Shown here: in pieces, positions 12,001 through 23,115 of the stretch | Layout of the letters: every line of letters begins with the position of its first letter | Numbering within the stretch: position 1 is the stretch's first letter | Assembly: GCA_021229015.1 (NCBI GenBank) | Contig: CM037787.1 | Location: 31,899,709-31,963,708 of the forward strand | Direction: 5' to 3' | Source: Solen grandis | Taxonomy: Eukaryota; Mollusca; Bivalvia; Adapedonta; Solenidae | DNA length: 64,000 nt | Translations under genes and position numbers: made by a program | Notes under the pieces: model-generated | Databases searched by the model: none | Told to the model about the DNA's origin: nothing | What the model saw: the letters and a program-made list of their open reading frames with translations, nothing else

Positions 12001-13559
12001 GATTCCGTCACATATGTTCGTTGGCTTCCAGAGTCCAATAATACACGGATCTCTTGGGACTTTCCAGTGTTAGGGTTCATAGCTGCAGTTGTAGCCGTCT
12101 GCATTAACACCATCTCATGTGAAGAAACCAACACATTCTCAGCTGATGAGGTCTGTTTTTGTACTTCCTCTACTAAATGAGCACTTTCTTTTCTCTCGGA
12201 GGGAAATTGCTGTGGGCACAAACTTCTGTGGTGATTGTTTTTCTTCTTGCAGTAAACACATGTCTTACATCTTGTGCACTCATCCACCCTGTGTCCTTGT
12301 CTTAAGCACAAAAAACAGCAACCTCGGATCTTTCTCTTTCGGGCCTCTATTGTCTTGTATCTTTTACACTGATCACTCCAGTGTTTTTCTTCACAGTAGC
12401 GGCATAAGTCTCTATACTGGCTTATAGGTCCTCTTTGTCCGTTATCTCTTGCTCCAGCAAACAAAGCTTCTGCCGAACTCTTTAGTGTGATTGGCTGATC
12501 TCCATGGTCGGTAACCCTGTTTACAGCACTTTTAGTTTCACTTGCTGCTTGTTCAGATTTTTCACGTGCAGACAGGTATCCTTTTAGAAGGTGTCTAAGC
12601 CTCTTCACATCCCACTTAACTTCATTTCCCTTTTGGATCTCTAATTGCAGTAGCACTTCTTTGGGTAGTTTTGATGTTATAATTGAAACAAATACTGACT
12701 GGTTTGTATCTTGTCCCAAAGATTCTAGGCTTCTGAGATGTTTTTCCATTTTGTCATATATTGTCCTTAGACTCCATGTCTTATTTGTTGCTGGAGCTAA
12801 ATTGATAAGCTCTGTATAGTGAGAGTCAATGATTGGCTGTTTTTCACCAAATCTCTCTCTCAACAAATGAACTGCAACTTCATAATTTTCCTTTGATATG
12901 GTCAAGCCTGCAACTGTACTCTTTGCTTCCCCATGAATTTTACTGAAGAGATAGTTCAGCTTCTCTATTTCTGACAACTTTTCATTTCTGTGTATTGTTG
13001 CTTCAAATGCATCCCAGAATTCACTCCATTTCAGTCTTTCACCACTGAATGATGGGATATCTAACTTAGGCAACTTGACTGAGGTCTCTTTCACTTTACC
13101 TTTCGTAGTCATTGCCATAAGAGTGTCCTGCTGATGTTCTAAATTCTGTTGCTGCATTGTCATTATCTCGTGCACTTGTTGTTGAAGCTGCATATGCATA
13201 TTTAACACTTGACTCATGCCTTCTTCAGGTGCTTTAGTCTTTGTATCCACTTCAAGTAATGATAATTTAAATATAGCATCAGTTACATCAGATTGTAGAG
13301 CTATATCCTCCTCTATGATTATCTCTATGTCCGTTAATTTTTCCTCTTTTTCCAAAAGAGCAGAAAGCGAATTCTGTGTAACTTCCAGCTTCTGTGTAAA
13401 CTCCTTCAGTCTAAGCATACACAACCGAATTTTCTTAGAGTCCTTCTGTTCAATCTCTTCACCCTCATAATCCTTCAGTAACACACTGCTGTTTCCAATC
13501 TCCTTCGAAATCAGTGTCCTGTACCTAGTTCTTGTCGCTTTCAGACTTGTAAGAGACAT
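9060..13559 (-). CDS. BEL/Pao gag-pol polyprotein, ending early at a TAG
   Basis: A 1499-residue frame. Residues 1-150 are a coiled-coil-rich gag N-terminus, and about 160-340 match the DUF1759-type gag domain (PSFSGERLKWSEFWDAFE). Cys/His knuckles lie at about 387-448. The aspartic protease has LLDSGS with Asp near 509. RT (about 790-970) has TADIEKAF (Asp near 865) and YVDN (944-947), where the second Asp of the usual YxDD is Asn, a variant I believe occurs in this superfamily. The Pao peptidase_A17-type region and RNase H follow (Asp 1116, Glu 1159, Asp 1189, Asp 1234). The integrase HHCC zinc finger (His 1439, His 1444, Cys 1474, Cys 1477) precedes the stop. The frame stays open in register past the TAG into the integrase core, so this is a nonsense change and not the natural end. 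The Met at 13559 is the first in frame after the leader. Confidence 0.93.
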   Translation of the reverse strand: MSLTSLKATRTRYRTLISKEIGNSSVLLKDYEGEEIEQKDSKKIRLCMLRLKEFTQKLEVTQNSLSALLEKEEKLTDIEIIIEEDIALQSDVTDAIFKLSLLEVDTKTKAPEEGMSQVLNMHMQLQQQVHEIMTMQQQNLEHQQDTLMAMTTKGKVKETSVKLPKLDIPSFSGERLKWSEFWDAFEATIHRNEKLSEIEKLNYLFSKIHGEAKSTVAGLTISKENYEVAVHLLRERFGEKQPIIDSHYTELINLAPATNKTWSLRTIYDKMEKHLRSLESLGQDTNQSVFVSIITSKLPKEVLLQLEIQKGNEVKWDVKRLRHLLKGYLSAREKSEQAASETKSAVNRVTDHGDQPITLKSSAEALFAGARDNGQRGPISQYRDLCRYCEEKHWSDQCKRYKTIEARKRKIRGCCFLCLRQGHRVDECTRCKTCVYCKKKNNHHRSLCPQQFPSERKESAHLVEEVQKQTSSAENVLVSSHEMVLMQTATTAAMNPNTGKSQEIRVLLDSGSQRTYVTESLAIRLNLKLGEQQEVKLVTFGSNKPKTIKTPTTKIELKLKDGEVLSVNANVVPEITGSIVRRPVNFQAEATWKYLLNSFHLADILPTDVETSTIELLIGNDYYLDVVLPKKIEVQEGLYLLGSKFGWILSGRTSKTYEDAEPSMLILSYGYDIRRETTLLSDVDASLPKQPNIEEFWNLETIGIREKIEDKGDEEALNKFEQSVQYQDNRYYVTWPWKEDGNDLPGNRSLAIGRLKSLIRKLQGNKELMEKYDAIIQEQLKLGIIEKVQEDKEGEAGLKHYIPHHCVITPSKDTTKIRIVYDASAKTKPTNPSLNDCLFRGPVMLKDMCGLLLRFRMKQVALTADIEKAFLQLGLQSQERNATRFVWLKDCKLNSIDKHNQQEYRFCRVPFGIISSPFLLGATIDHHLRKYDNDTSERMRSDIYVDNVITGADTVEEAVKTYKEGKWQFEQASMNLREWSSNSEEVMDQIPEADRAKGTVIKVLGHNWNVKTDCISLSSGKADKSEDRNITKRKVLSQIASTFDPLGIYSPVTLKGKIFLQKLWENGNEWDEVLPTEEMSKWIEIAEDMNSLSEIQLQRYIGLEGTVTYKIMCFCDASKHAYATTVYLYQTDGVETRCDLLFAKSRLAPKNKMSITRLELLAVLIGTRSVSYVKEQLKLPTCQTVLWTDSQCVLHWINSTKTLTVFVQNRINEIRKHTMDIDFRYIHTKENPADVATRGTTTPDLETNNLWWHGPRWLSKPDDQWPEEKKVDITEQTRERIKTEERKCTVFYEAKLLATDINGTSESGSDDVSPPLGIDCERFSSVMKLLRVTALALRFIRKLKKEKVVDLTLTSDEISKAEQMWLIYVQQTSFKDVIRSIKGGSKNNLKVQLGLYLDSGGLIRCKGRLGESDMSYAAKHPILLPKKEKFTQLVVIGVHKQNQHSGVAQTLSQIRLVFWIPHGRAVVRKLLNGCHVCRRHEGGPYRMPEMPNLPAKRVI

Positions 13560-13628
13560 TTTATCTATTTGAAGTTTATCTTCCTAAAATTATTTACTTT
13601 ATCATGTCACTGGATTCAATGTCAATTT

Positions 13629-13646
13629 CAACGGCTCGCGGGACCA
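13629..13646 (-). other. Primer-binding site of the BEL/Pao element
   Basis: Minus-strand TGGTCCCGCGAGCCGTT lies 5 nt inside the 5' LTR. TGG pairs with the CCA of a tRNA 3' end. The rest would pair with an acceptor arm ending CGCGGGA; I could not assign the tRNA isotype. Confidence 0.6.
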
Positions 13647-13651
13647 AATAA

Positions 13652-14285
13652 TGTGGTGGTTGGTACTTGAAATTATAAGTAAAACATTTTTTTTTATTTA
13701 CAATTTAATTTTCCTTTCCTTTTTTCACCACATTAGGAAAAACACATAATTCAAATGATTAAAATAATTGAATGCGAAGCACAAACACACTTATTTAACA
13801 CTAGGATAATTAATCTTTTTTCTATTCTTTTTATTTATATTTTCACACTTGGACTTTTAATAGATCATTGATAGCACAAACTTTTCACGTATAATTATTT
13901 ATTTATCCTTAGGAATCTTGATGGCGCATTTTAATCCAATTGAATACACATTAAATCCAATTTGAATTAAACACATTTTTCACTTGTACTTTTTTTTTTA
14001 TATTAAAAAGCTTACTATTTATGTTCAAAATTAATAACATTCAAAAAGGTTTTAGAGCATAATATATTTTGGCCTTACATAATTGTAATAATTAACATCT
14101 AAAACAAAATATAATCATTATCAATATGAAAATTTGTCAATAAAATTGACTTTGTAAAAAAGATATTAACATTTTCCCAATTAAGAATTACCTCCCTTTA
14201 CTGTTAACACTATTAATAAATTACTTCCCTTTAATGAAATATTTAGCTGTTTTTGTTTCTGTTTATATTCGTGATATTCACGACA
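13652..14285 (-). repeat. 5' LTR of BEL/Pao element
   Basis: 634 bp, nearly identical to 7276-7888 except for homopolymer lengths, a 21-bp segment and a short differing patch near 14070. On the element strand it begins TGTCGTGAATATCACGA, an imperfect hairpin at the extreme end. Promoter elements cannot be assigned with confidence. Confidence 0.95.
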
Positions 14286-16148
14286 GACGTCATGTGACGT
14301 CATAAGCATACATCTTAATTTTAATTTGGGGCAATGATTTTGACATGATGCCAGTTGTTCAGAATAATGAAAATTTCAGAGTTATGACAGAAATAGATGC
14401 GCTTTTGAAAAAAAAAGCATCATCAGCACCCTATGACGTCATGTGACGTCAGAGCTAAAAATAGTGAAAAATGGTGTTCACGCTCTACAGCCGCCATTTA
14501 TGGTCGAATTTTCTTCAAATTTTCACAGATGGTATATCTTGAAACTAAGATATGTATATCCTTTAAGCTAACCGAAATTCCGAAAGACCGAAGTTCTGTG
14601 GCTGAAATAAGATTCGAACATAGGACCGAAAATTTCATTTTAGGATTAAAGAGCTTCAGAATGAGATAGAAAGTTGAAACTTACACAGTTTGCAGTTCTG
14701 CAGAATTTCTACAAATATTTTGAGTCGTGACGTCATAAGCATACTTCTTAATTTTTATTTTAGGACAATGATTTCGACATGATGCCAGTTGTTCAGAATA
14801 AGGAAAATTTCAGAGTTATAACAGTAAAGTATACATTTTTGAGCAAAAACATTTTCAGCACCATATGACGTCATGTGACGTTAGAGCTAAAAAATAGTGA
14901 AAAATGGTGTTCAGCTCTACAGCCGCCATTTATGGTCGGATTTTCTTAAAATTTCACAGATTTTACATCTTGAAACTAAGGTGTGCATATCCTGTCAGCT
15001 AACCGAAATTCCGAAAGACCGAAGTTCTGTGGCTGAAATAAGATTCGAACATGGGACCGAACATTTCATTTTAGGATTAAAGAGCTTCAGGATGAGATAG
15101 AAAGTTGAAACTTACACAGTTTGCAGTTCTGCATAATTTCTTAATATATTTTGAGTCGTGACGTCAAATGTCGTCATGTGACGTCATAAGCATACTTCTT
15201 AATTTTCATATTAGGGCAATGATTTCGACATGATGTCAGTTGTTCAGAATAATGAAAATTTCAGTGTTATGACAGTAAAGTATGTGCTTTTGAACAAAAG
15301 CATCTTCAGCACCCTATGACGTCCTGTGACGTCAGAGCTAAAAATATTGAAACATGGTGTTCGCGCTCTACAGCCGCCGTTTATGGTCGGATTTTCTTCA
15401 AATTTTCACAGATGGTACACCTTGAAACTAAGGTGTGCATATCCTGCCAGCTAACCGAAATTCCGAAAAACCGAAGTTCTGTGGCTGAAATAAGATTCGA
15501 ACATAGGACCAAAAATTTCATTTTAGGATTGAAGAGCTTCAGGATGAGATAGAAAGTTGAAACTTACACAGTTTGCAGTTCTGCAGCATTTCTACAAATA
15601 TTTTGAATCGTGACGTCATTGGACGTCATAAGCATACGACTTAATTTTAATTTGGGGCAATGATTTCGACATGATGCCAGTTGTTCAGAATAATGAAAAT
15701 TTCAGAGTTATTGCAGTAAAGTGTGCGCTTTTGAGCAACAGCATTTTCAGCACCCTATGACGTCACGTGACGTCAGAGCTAAAATAGTGAAAAATGGTAT
15801 TCGCGCTCTACAGCCGCCATTTGTGATCAGATTTTCTTCAAATTTTTACAGACGGTACATCTTGAAACTAAGGTGTGAATATTTTGTCAGCTAACCTTAA
15901 TTCCGAAAAACCGAAGTATTTTGGCTGAAGCAAGATTCGAACATAGGACCTTTAAACTAGAAATCAAGTTTGCAGTCATGTCCTGACGTCATATAACATC
16001 ATGTTACGTCACAGACTAATACTAAGTTCTTATCATTTGCACTAATTTCGGAATATAATGTCAATTGTTTAGCATGAACATGAAATACTACCAGAGGTGA
16101 ATCATTACATGAAACTTCTATTTCCTGCTTTTTGCATTAACACAGCTT
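14286..16148 (+). repeat. Type A monomer array, part downstream of the BEL insertion
   Basis: The array resumes with the duplicated GACGT and holds four type-A monomers (clusters near 14432, 14868, 15318 and 15759), followed by the type-A tail (CAGCATGAACATG, TTTCCTGCTTTTTGC). Together with 6376-7275 this is one interrupted array. Confidence 0.85.
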
Positions 16149-16188
16149 GCAGAAAGTCCTATCATTCGTTTTCACGAATGACATCTAG
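16149..16188 (+). mobile_element. Helentron-like 3' cap
   Basis: GCAGAAAGTCCTAT, stem CATTCGT / ACGAATG with loop TTTC, ACAT, CTAG at 16185-16188, then TT and (CTT)n. Same form as at 4640-4679. Confidence 0.75.
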
Positions 16189-17440
16189 TTCTTCTTATTC
16201 TTTTTTTCTTCCAAACTGAGCGTTAATTTAAGCATGTTGCAATGGTCCCAGGGCCATGAAATTTTAATGGCATATACTTGATGCGATGAAAGTTTGATTT
16301 CTATGATTTTCATATGCCTATGACGTCATATGACGTCACATTTGAAATTTGCTACAAAAGTTTGTACGCGGTCTACAGCCATTGTTTGTGAACCGATTTT
16401 CTTCAAATTTTTACAGATTGTGTATATTAAGTTCTAGTTGTGCATCCCGGTGTCTGTTTTTCAAAATTCGAAAAGTCCATGGTTCTATAGCGAATCCAAG
16501 ATTCGAACCAAGGTCGTAAATTTTTAAATGCTTATAAAATCTGTCCTATTTAAGATAGAAAGTTGATAATTAGTCATTAAAGTATCAAGATTTCATATTT
16601 GAAAAAATCAGAATGAAAATTTAATGACACATGCTTCAATCGCTGAAAGTTTGATTTCTATGATTTTCATATGCCTATGACGTCATATGACGTCACACTT
16701 GAAATATGCAACAAAAGTTTGTACGCGGTCCAGAGCCATTGTTTATGAATCGATTTTCATCAAATTTTCACAGAATGTGTATATTAAGTTCTAGTTGTGC
16801 ATCCCGGTGTCCGTTTTTCAAAATTCGAAAAGTCCAAGGTTCTATAGCGATTCTAAGATTCGAACTAAGGTCGTAAATTTTCAAATTCTTATAAAATCGG
16901 ATTTATTTGAGATAGAAAAGTGATATTTGGTCAGTATATAGGTCTCTGGGAGTCTTAAACATTTTGTGAAAATAAACGTCACATGGCGTCACTTGACGTC
17001 ATTATATGATAATGTATTTCTAATATTAACAAGAGTATTTCTATATGTTGAAATTGTCGAAGGGCAATGAAAATTTAATGACAAATGATTCAGACGCTGA
17101 AATTTCGATTTCAATGATTTTCAGAAGACTATGACGTCATATGACGTCACATTTGAAATTGACTACGAAAGTTTGTACTCGGTCCAGAGCCATTATTAAT
17201 AGGCCGAATTTTATCAAATTTTCACAGAATGTGTATATTACGTTCTTATTGTGTATACCGGTGTCCGGTTTTCAAAATTCGAAAACCCAAGCATCTATGG
17301 CGGATCCAAGATTCGAACCAAGGACGTCAATATTTAAATGCTGTCCTATTTGAGATAGAAAGTTGAAATTTTGTCAGTTAGTAGGTCTCTGGGTGTCTAA
17401 CAAGTATGTGAAAATAAACGTCATATGACGTCACGTGACG
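16189..17440 (+). repeat. Head plus type B/C monomer array
   Basis: Head variant CTTCCAAACTGAGCG, then monomers with clusters near 16320, 16678 and 17132. The first interval is short (about 358 bp): near 16575-16605 the second CRE cluster is missing and replaced by unrelated sequence. The last monomer is type C. Confidence 0.8.
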
Positions 17441-18949
17441 TCATTTTTTTTATTATTATTATTCTTTTCTTCTTCCTAACTAACGCTTATTTTAATATTT
17501 TGCAATAGTCCTAGGACCATGAAATTTTTATGGGTTATTAGTCACGTGAGGAAATTTTGTTTTCAATGATTATCAGCAGCCTATGACGTCACATGACGTC
17601 ACAGCTAAAAGTAGTGAAAAATGGTGTTTGCGCTCTACAGCCGTCATTTATGGTCGGATTTTCTTCAAATCTTCACAGATTGTACATCTTGAAACTAAGG
17701 TGTGCATATCTGCCAGCTAACCGAATTTCCGAAAGACCGAAGTTCTGTGGCTGAAATAAGATTCGAACATAGGATCGAAAATTTCATTTTAGCATTAAAG
17801 AGCTTCAGGATGAGATAGAAAGTTGAAACTTACACAGTTTGCAGTTCTGTAGAATTTCTCAATATATTTTGAGTCGTGACGTCAAATGTCGCCATGTGAC
17901 GTCATAAGCATACTTCTTAATTTTCATTTTAGGGCAATGATTTCGACATGATGCCAGTTGTTCAGAATAATGAAAATCTTAGAGTTATGACAGTAAAGTA
18001 TGCGCTTTTGAACAAAAGCATCTTTAGCACCCTATGTCGTCATATGACGTCAGAGCTAAAATAGTGAAAAATGGTGTTCACGCTCTACAGCCGCCATTCA
18101 TGGTCGGATTTTCTTCAAATTTTCACAGATGGTACATCTTGAACCTAAGGTGTGCATATCCTGCCAGCTAACCGAATTTCCGAAAGACCGAAGTTCTGTG
18201 GCTGAAATAAGATTCGAACATAGGACCGAAAATTTCATTTTAGCATTAAAGAGCTTCAGGATGAGATAGAAAGTTGAAACTTACACAGTTTGCAGTTCTG
18301 TAGAATTTCTCAATATATTTTGAGTCGTGACGTCAAATGTCGCCATGTGACGTCATAAGCATACTTCTTAATTTTCATTTTAGGGCAATGATTTCGACAT
18401 GATGCCAGTTGTTCAGAATAATGAAAATTTTAGAGTTATGACAGTAAGGTATACGCTTTTGAACAAAAGCATCTTCAGCACCCTATGACGTCATGTGACG
18501 TCAGAGCTAAAAATAGTGAAAAATGGTGTTCGCGCTCTACAGCCGCCATTTATGATCAGATTTTCTTCAAATTTTTACAGATGGTACATCTTGAAACTAA
18601 GATGTGAATATTCTGTCAGCTAACCTTAATTCCGAAAAACCGAAGTATTGTGGCTGAAATAAGATTCGAACATAGGACCAAAAATTTCATTTTAGGGTTA
18701 AAGAACTTCGGGATGAGATAGAAAGTTGAAACTTACACAGTTTGCAGGTCTGCATAATTTCTACATATATTTTGAGTCCTGACGTCATAAGCATACTACT
18801 TCTACTGCTACTTATTTTTTTTTCTTCGTAACTAAACGCTTATTTTTCGCGGAATATAATGTCAATTGTTCAGCATGAACATGAAATACTACCAGAGGTG
18901 AGTCATTACATGAAACTTCTATCTCCTGCTTTTTGCATTAACACAGGTT
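17441..18949 (+). repeat. Internal junction, type A monomer array and tail
   Basis: CRE, T-run, (ATT)n and head, then type-A monomers with clusters near 17582, 18034 and 18484, then a shortened tail ending TTGCATTAACACAGG. A partial head-like CTTCGTAACTAAACGC lies inside the tail at about 18823, so the tail itself is chimeric. Confidence 0.8.
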
Positions 18950-18989
18950 GCAGAAATTCCTATCATTCGTTTTGACGAATGACATCTAG
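18950..18989 (+). mobile_element. Helentron-like 3' cap, diverged
   Basis: GCAGAAATTCCTAT (one change in the subterminal repeat), stem CATTCGT / ACGAATG with loop TTTG, ACAT, CTAG at 18986-18989, then TT and (ATT)n. Confidence 0.7.
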
Positions 18990-20623
18990 TTATTATTATT
19001 ATTCTATTTTTCCAACTTTTTCATGTTGTTATTTCATTAAGTTGCTGAAGGTCTAGGACAAAGAAATTCTATCAACAGATACCTGAAGCAATGGCATTTT
19101 GGAATATGTTATTTTTATCTTCACATGACGTCACCGTCAGAACTAAAAAAAGCTACCAAAGTTTGTACGCGCTGTACAGCCGTCATTTATGGACGGATTT
19201 TCATGGAATTTTCACAGAATTTATATATTAAGACGTTATTGTGCAGGATTATATAGGTTTGCCAAGATTCGAAAGAACTAAGGTTCTATGGCGAATCCAA
19301 GATTCGAACCAAGGACGTCAAATTTCAAATCCATTAAATTAGATAGAAAGTTGATATTTGGCGAGATTATTCCTCTCTGTGTTTCCTTTGCATTTTGTAA
19401 AGATGAACGTCATATGACGTCATATGACGTCATCAAGTTGTATAGAATTTCTGATTTCTTGATGTCAATTTACTCATGTTGCAAAGGTTCATAGACAATG
19501 AAAATTAAATGTCCTTTGTACATAATTATGAACATTTAGATTCAATGTTTAAAATTTGCATATGACGTCACATGACGTCAGAACTATAAATAACTACCAA
19601 AGTTTGTCCGCTCTGTACAGCCGTCATTTATTGATAGATTGGCATGGAATCTTCACAGAAGTTATATATTACGACCTCATTGTGCAGGATTATATAGGTT
19701 TGCCAAGATTCGAAAGAACTAAGGTTCTTTGGCGAATCCAAGATTCGAACCAAGGACGTCAAATTTTAAAAAGTATAAATTTAATGTTTGGAGATTATAC
19801 GTCTCTGGTTTCCTTTGATTTTGTAAAGATGAACGTCATATGACGTCATATGACGTCATCAAGTTGTATAGAATTTCCGATTTCTTGATGTCAATTTACT
19901 CATGTTGCAAGGGTTCATAAACAATGGAAATTGAAAGTCCTTTGTAGGTGATCATGAACATTTTGATCTAATGTTTAAATTTTTCATATGACGTCACATG
20001 ACGTCAGAACTAAAAATAGGTACCAAAGTTTGTACGCACTGTACAGCCGTCATTTATGGACGGATTGTCATTGAATTTTCACAGAAGTTATATATTAAGA
20101 CCTTATTGTGCAGGATTATATAGGTTTGCCAAGATTCGAAAGAACTAAGGTTCTTTGGCGAATCCAAGATTCGAACCAAGGACGTCAAATTTCAAATCCA
20201 TATAAAATCGATTCTAGATGAGATAGAAAGTTGATATTTGGCGAGATGATTCCTCTCTGTGTTTCCTTTGCATTTTGTAAAGATGAACGTCATATAACGT
20301 CATATGACGTCATCAAGTTTTAAAGAATTTCTGATGTCTTGATGTCAATTTTACTCATGTTGCAAAGGTTCATATACAATGAAAATTTAATGTCCTATGT
20401 AGGTAGTCATGAACATTAAGATTTAATGATTAAAATTTTCATATGACGTCACATGACATCAAAACTTAAAAAAGCTACCAAAGTTCATCCGCGCTGTACA
20501 GCCGTCATTTATGGACGGATTGGCATGGAATTTTCACAGAAGTTATATATTACGACTTCATTGTGCAGGATTATATAGGTTTGCCAAAATTCGAAAAACA
20601 CCAGGTTTGTCATGGTTGGCAGT
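18990..20623 (+). repeat. Type D monomer array
   Basis: (ATT)n, then a different head (CCAACTTTTTCATGTTG), then four type-D monomers marked by GTGCAGGATTATATAGG and a doubled CCAAGATTCGAA about 39 bp apart. Clusters of TGACGTCACATGACGTCA type lie near 19122, 19563, 19988 and 20443. Period is about 425-455 bp. Confidence 0.85.
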
Positions 20624-20664
20624 GCAGAAAGCCCTATCTTTTGTTCAAAACAAAAGAAGTCTAG
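20624..20664 (+). mobile_element. Helentron-like 3' cap, alternative stem
   Basis: GCAGAAAGCCCTAT, stem CTTTTGTT / AACAAAAG with loop CAA, spacer AAGT, CTAG at 20661-20664, then TT and (ATT)n. The stem sequence differs from the CATTCGT type but pairing is kept. Confidence 0.75.
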
Positions 20665-22250
20665 TTATTATTATTATTATTATTCTATTTTTTTTTTCCT
20701 TTTGAGGTTCAAATTAGAACAGGTTACCAACAAGGCAGCAGCATGAAATTTTTACAGTATGCACAGTGACTTTGGCGCTTTTCATTGCAGTATATTTTTT
20801 CTTCATGTGATGTCACGTGACCTCAGGGTTGAAAAAAGCTACCAAAGCTTGTACGCGCTCTACAGCCGTCATTTCTTAACCAATTGACTTGATTTTTTCA
20901 CATAATGTATGGATTGGGACTTTGTTGTGCAGGATTATATACATTTTGCAACATTCAAAAAGACCAAGGATCTATGGCTGAACCAATTTTCGAACTTTGG
21001 ACCTGAAAATTTATTTAAGTATTACGAAGCACTCAGATAAGCTAGAAACTTCAAATTTGGACAGAACATGTGTCTTATCAATTTCTTACAGCTCTGAAAA
21101 GACTGACATCGTATGACGTAAAATGATGTCATGACGCGTTAATAAACTTTTAATCCAAAATGTAGGGTTTTTGAGCCCGACATGCCTTAACTTTTGACCG
21201 ATTTGCATAAAATTTTCACTGAATGTGCAACATAGCATATCATTTTCCTTTGTCACTTCCGTTTCCGGAAAGTCGTAAAGGTCAAGGTCATATGTCAGTT
21301 ATAGGTGGTTTTATTCGGCAAGGTTTATCTCAAAAACGAAAAAAATCCTACCGGACACTGTGGGTAAAATCTGTAGTGCTTTGAAAGGCCTTTCAGGTGA
21401 TATTTAGTTTTTGAAGATCGGGGTTGAATTGGTTGAGTTATGACAGAAAGACGAAAAGTGTACTTTTAACGAAATTGAAACGCTGTAGTTTCATGAACTT
21501 TGAGTCAAACATGATTTTTTCAGAATTAACACTCTGTAAAGTGAAATGATGTATACTGCAAGGATTATTTGTTTGGTCACGTGATTGTGACATCATGAAT
21601 ATTAAAGCATGAATTATTAAAAAAATAAAATAGAATTATGAAGTAAATTTGCAGGAATTATGCAACCTAAGATGTGCAAAAAGTCGTAAAAGTGGCAGAA
21701 ATGTTTTTCGGATAAGAGTTTGTATATGGAAGTCTAGTAATTTGAAGTTTAAAAAAAGGAAAGTGGTTTTTATTTTACCTTCTTTTCTGTGCTGTTTATT
21801 ATTTTTTTTCCTTCCAAAAGAGGTTTTTATTTCAATAGGTTGCTGGCGGTCTAGAATCACGAAAAATTTAGAGCCCATATCTGACGCGATGAAATTTTAT
21901 AATCTATGAATTTTACATTCCTATGACGTCACATGACGTCAAGTTTGACATTTACTATAAAAGTTTTTTTGTACTCTACAGCCTTTATTTCTCGGCGGAT
22001 TTACTAGTTATTTTCACAAAATGCGTATATTACGTTCTAGATGTGCATTATTATATACGTTTTCCCAGATTCAAAAAGACTAAGGTTCTGTGGTTAAACA
22101 AAGTTCCGAACTTTGGACCTTAAAATATATTTAAATATTTTGTAGGTCCTATGTGAGCTAGAAAACTAAAATTGACACCACATATACTCCGTGATTTCTT
22201 CTTTATATTCTGAGACATGCGACTTCTATTGCTAACACAGCTCTCACCCT
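20665..22250 (+). repeat. Diverged E/F-type element bodies
   Basis: (ATT)n and head CCTTTTGAGGTTCAAA, then an older monomer with decayed CRE sites (TGATGTCACGTGACCTCA near 20807). A module at 21180-21480 contains TTTTGACCGATTTGCATAAA and GGTCAAGGTCA. A third head (CCTTCCAAAAGAGG, about 21810) starts another monomer with an intact cluster near 21923. The stretch 21640-21770 (GATGTGCAAAAAGTC, GTCTAGTAATTTGAAG) has a relative at 26335-26445. No 3' cap is seen at the right edge. Confidence 0.65.
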
Positions 22251-22797
22251 TTCATGTAAACTTTTTTTAATTAGAATATTGAATGCCGACACGCCTACTA
22301 CATGTCCACTACATGGTGACTTCAATGACAACCTTATCAATAAACAGCTTAATTACTGACATGTCCACTGCTCTTTACGCAGTCATGCATATGGTGGTAT
22401 GCATATATAACTCTATATACATCCAAAAAATGGCGACTTGACACGCCCCCTCTGTATAACTGTATATTCCTCCAAATAAGATGGCGACTAGACACGCCTC
22501 TCTATATAACTGTATATTCCTCCTAAAACCAAATGGCCGCGAGAATCCTACTTTTACACTACTAATATCTATTTTATTCTAAGATTTTATATCGCATTTT
22601 TTTCCCGTTTAAACAAGTTACTAACGATAACTTAGGAGTCAGCCATTTTGAGGTTATGGATTCGTTTCGAACTATCTTTCGTAAATACTCGTAATCAAAG
22701 ATAAACTACGCCTGAAACTTTGCGAACAAGTTTTTTTTTAAGTGGGTCGTAACAACAATTTGGTGGATCCTCAGTACACTTTAAATATACTTACAAG

Positions 22798-23115
22798 CTA
22801 CCAGATGAGTTCATAATAGACATTAATCAGTCCATCATACATTTCTTGCCCAATCTTCTCCCCCTTTTGCACCGAAAACAATAGTTTCTCACCGCAGATA
22901 AAACGCAAGTCGGTAGAGAGTGTGTAAAATGTAAACAGATATCGTAAGCGATACCATTCGAGTATTTCGCCTTTATTCATAATTAGAAAACATAAGAACG
23001 TGTGTTGAATGACACAGGTGACTGCCTCCGCCATTTGTAATGAATTTTCATCTGCACCCAGCATATGCTTTCTAAGTAATATACTGTGTACATGTACCGG
23101 CAACCAAATTCTCAT
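22798..23115 (-). CDS. Unrecognised 105-codon open frame
   Basis: An open frame in non-repetitive DNA. I recognise no domain. The product would be rich in Leu, Ile and aromatic residues in its middle and lacks a clear signal peptide. A good splice-donor match, GTAAGT, lies on the minus strand at 22789-22794 just after the stop, and an AG-rich acceptor-like stretch precedes the Met. It could therefore be part of an exon of a host gene in another register, or chance. It is listed because it is the only sizeable frame outside the repeats in this interval. Confidence 0.15.
   Translation of the reverse strand: MRIWLPVHVHSILLRKHMLGADENSLQMAEAVTCVIQHTFLCFLIMNKGEILEWYRLRYLFTFYTLSTDLRFICGEKLLFSVQKGEKIGQEMYDGLINVYYELIW

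Larger units (their letters stand above)
7276..14285 (-). mobile_element. BEL/Pao LTR retrotransposon
   Basis: A full-length element read on the minus strand. It has two near-identical LTRs with TG...CA ends, a 5-bp target duplication GACGT (7271-7275 and 14286-14290), a primer-binding site, a purine tract, and a single long gag-pol frame with BEL/Pao domain order: gag, zinc knuckles, aspartic protease, RT, RNase H, integrase. No envelope frame is visible. It landed inside a CRE palindrome of a type-A monomer. LTR divergence is low apart from indels, so the insertion is fairly recent, yet pol carries a stop codon and a frameshift, so this copy is probably not autonomous. Confidence 0.95.

Noticed and set aside
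10231..13470. Plus-strand open frames across the BEL/Pao element
   Set aside because: They are antisense shadows of the long minus-strand gag-pol frame.
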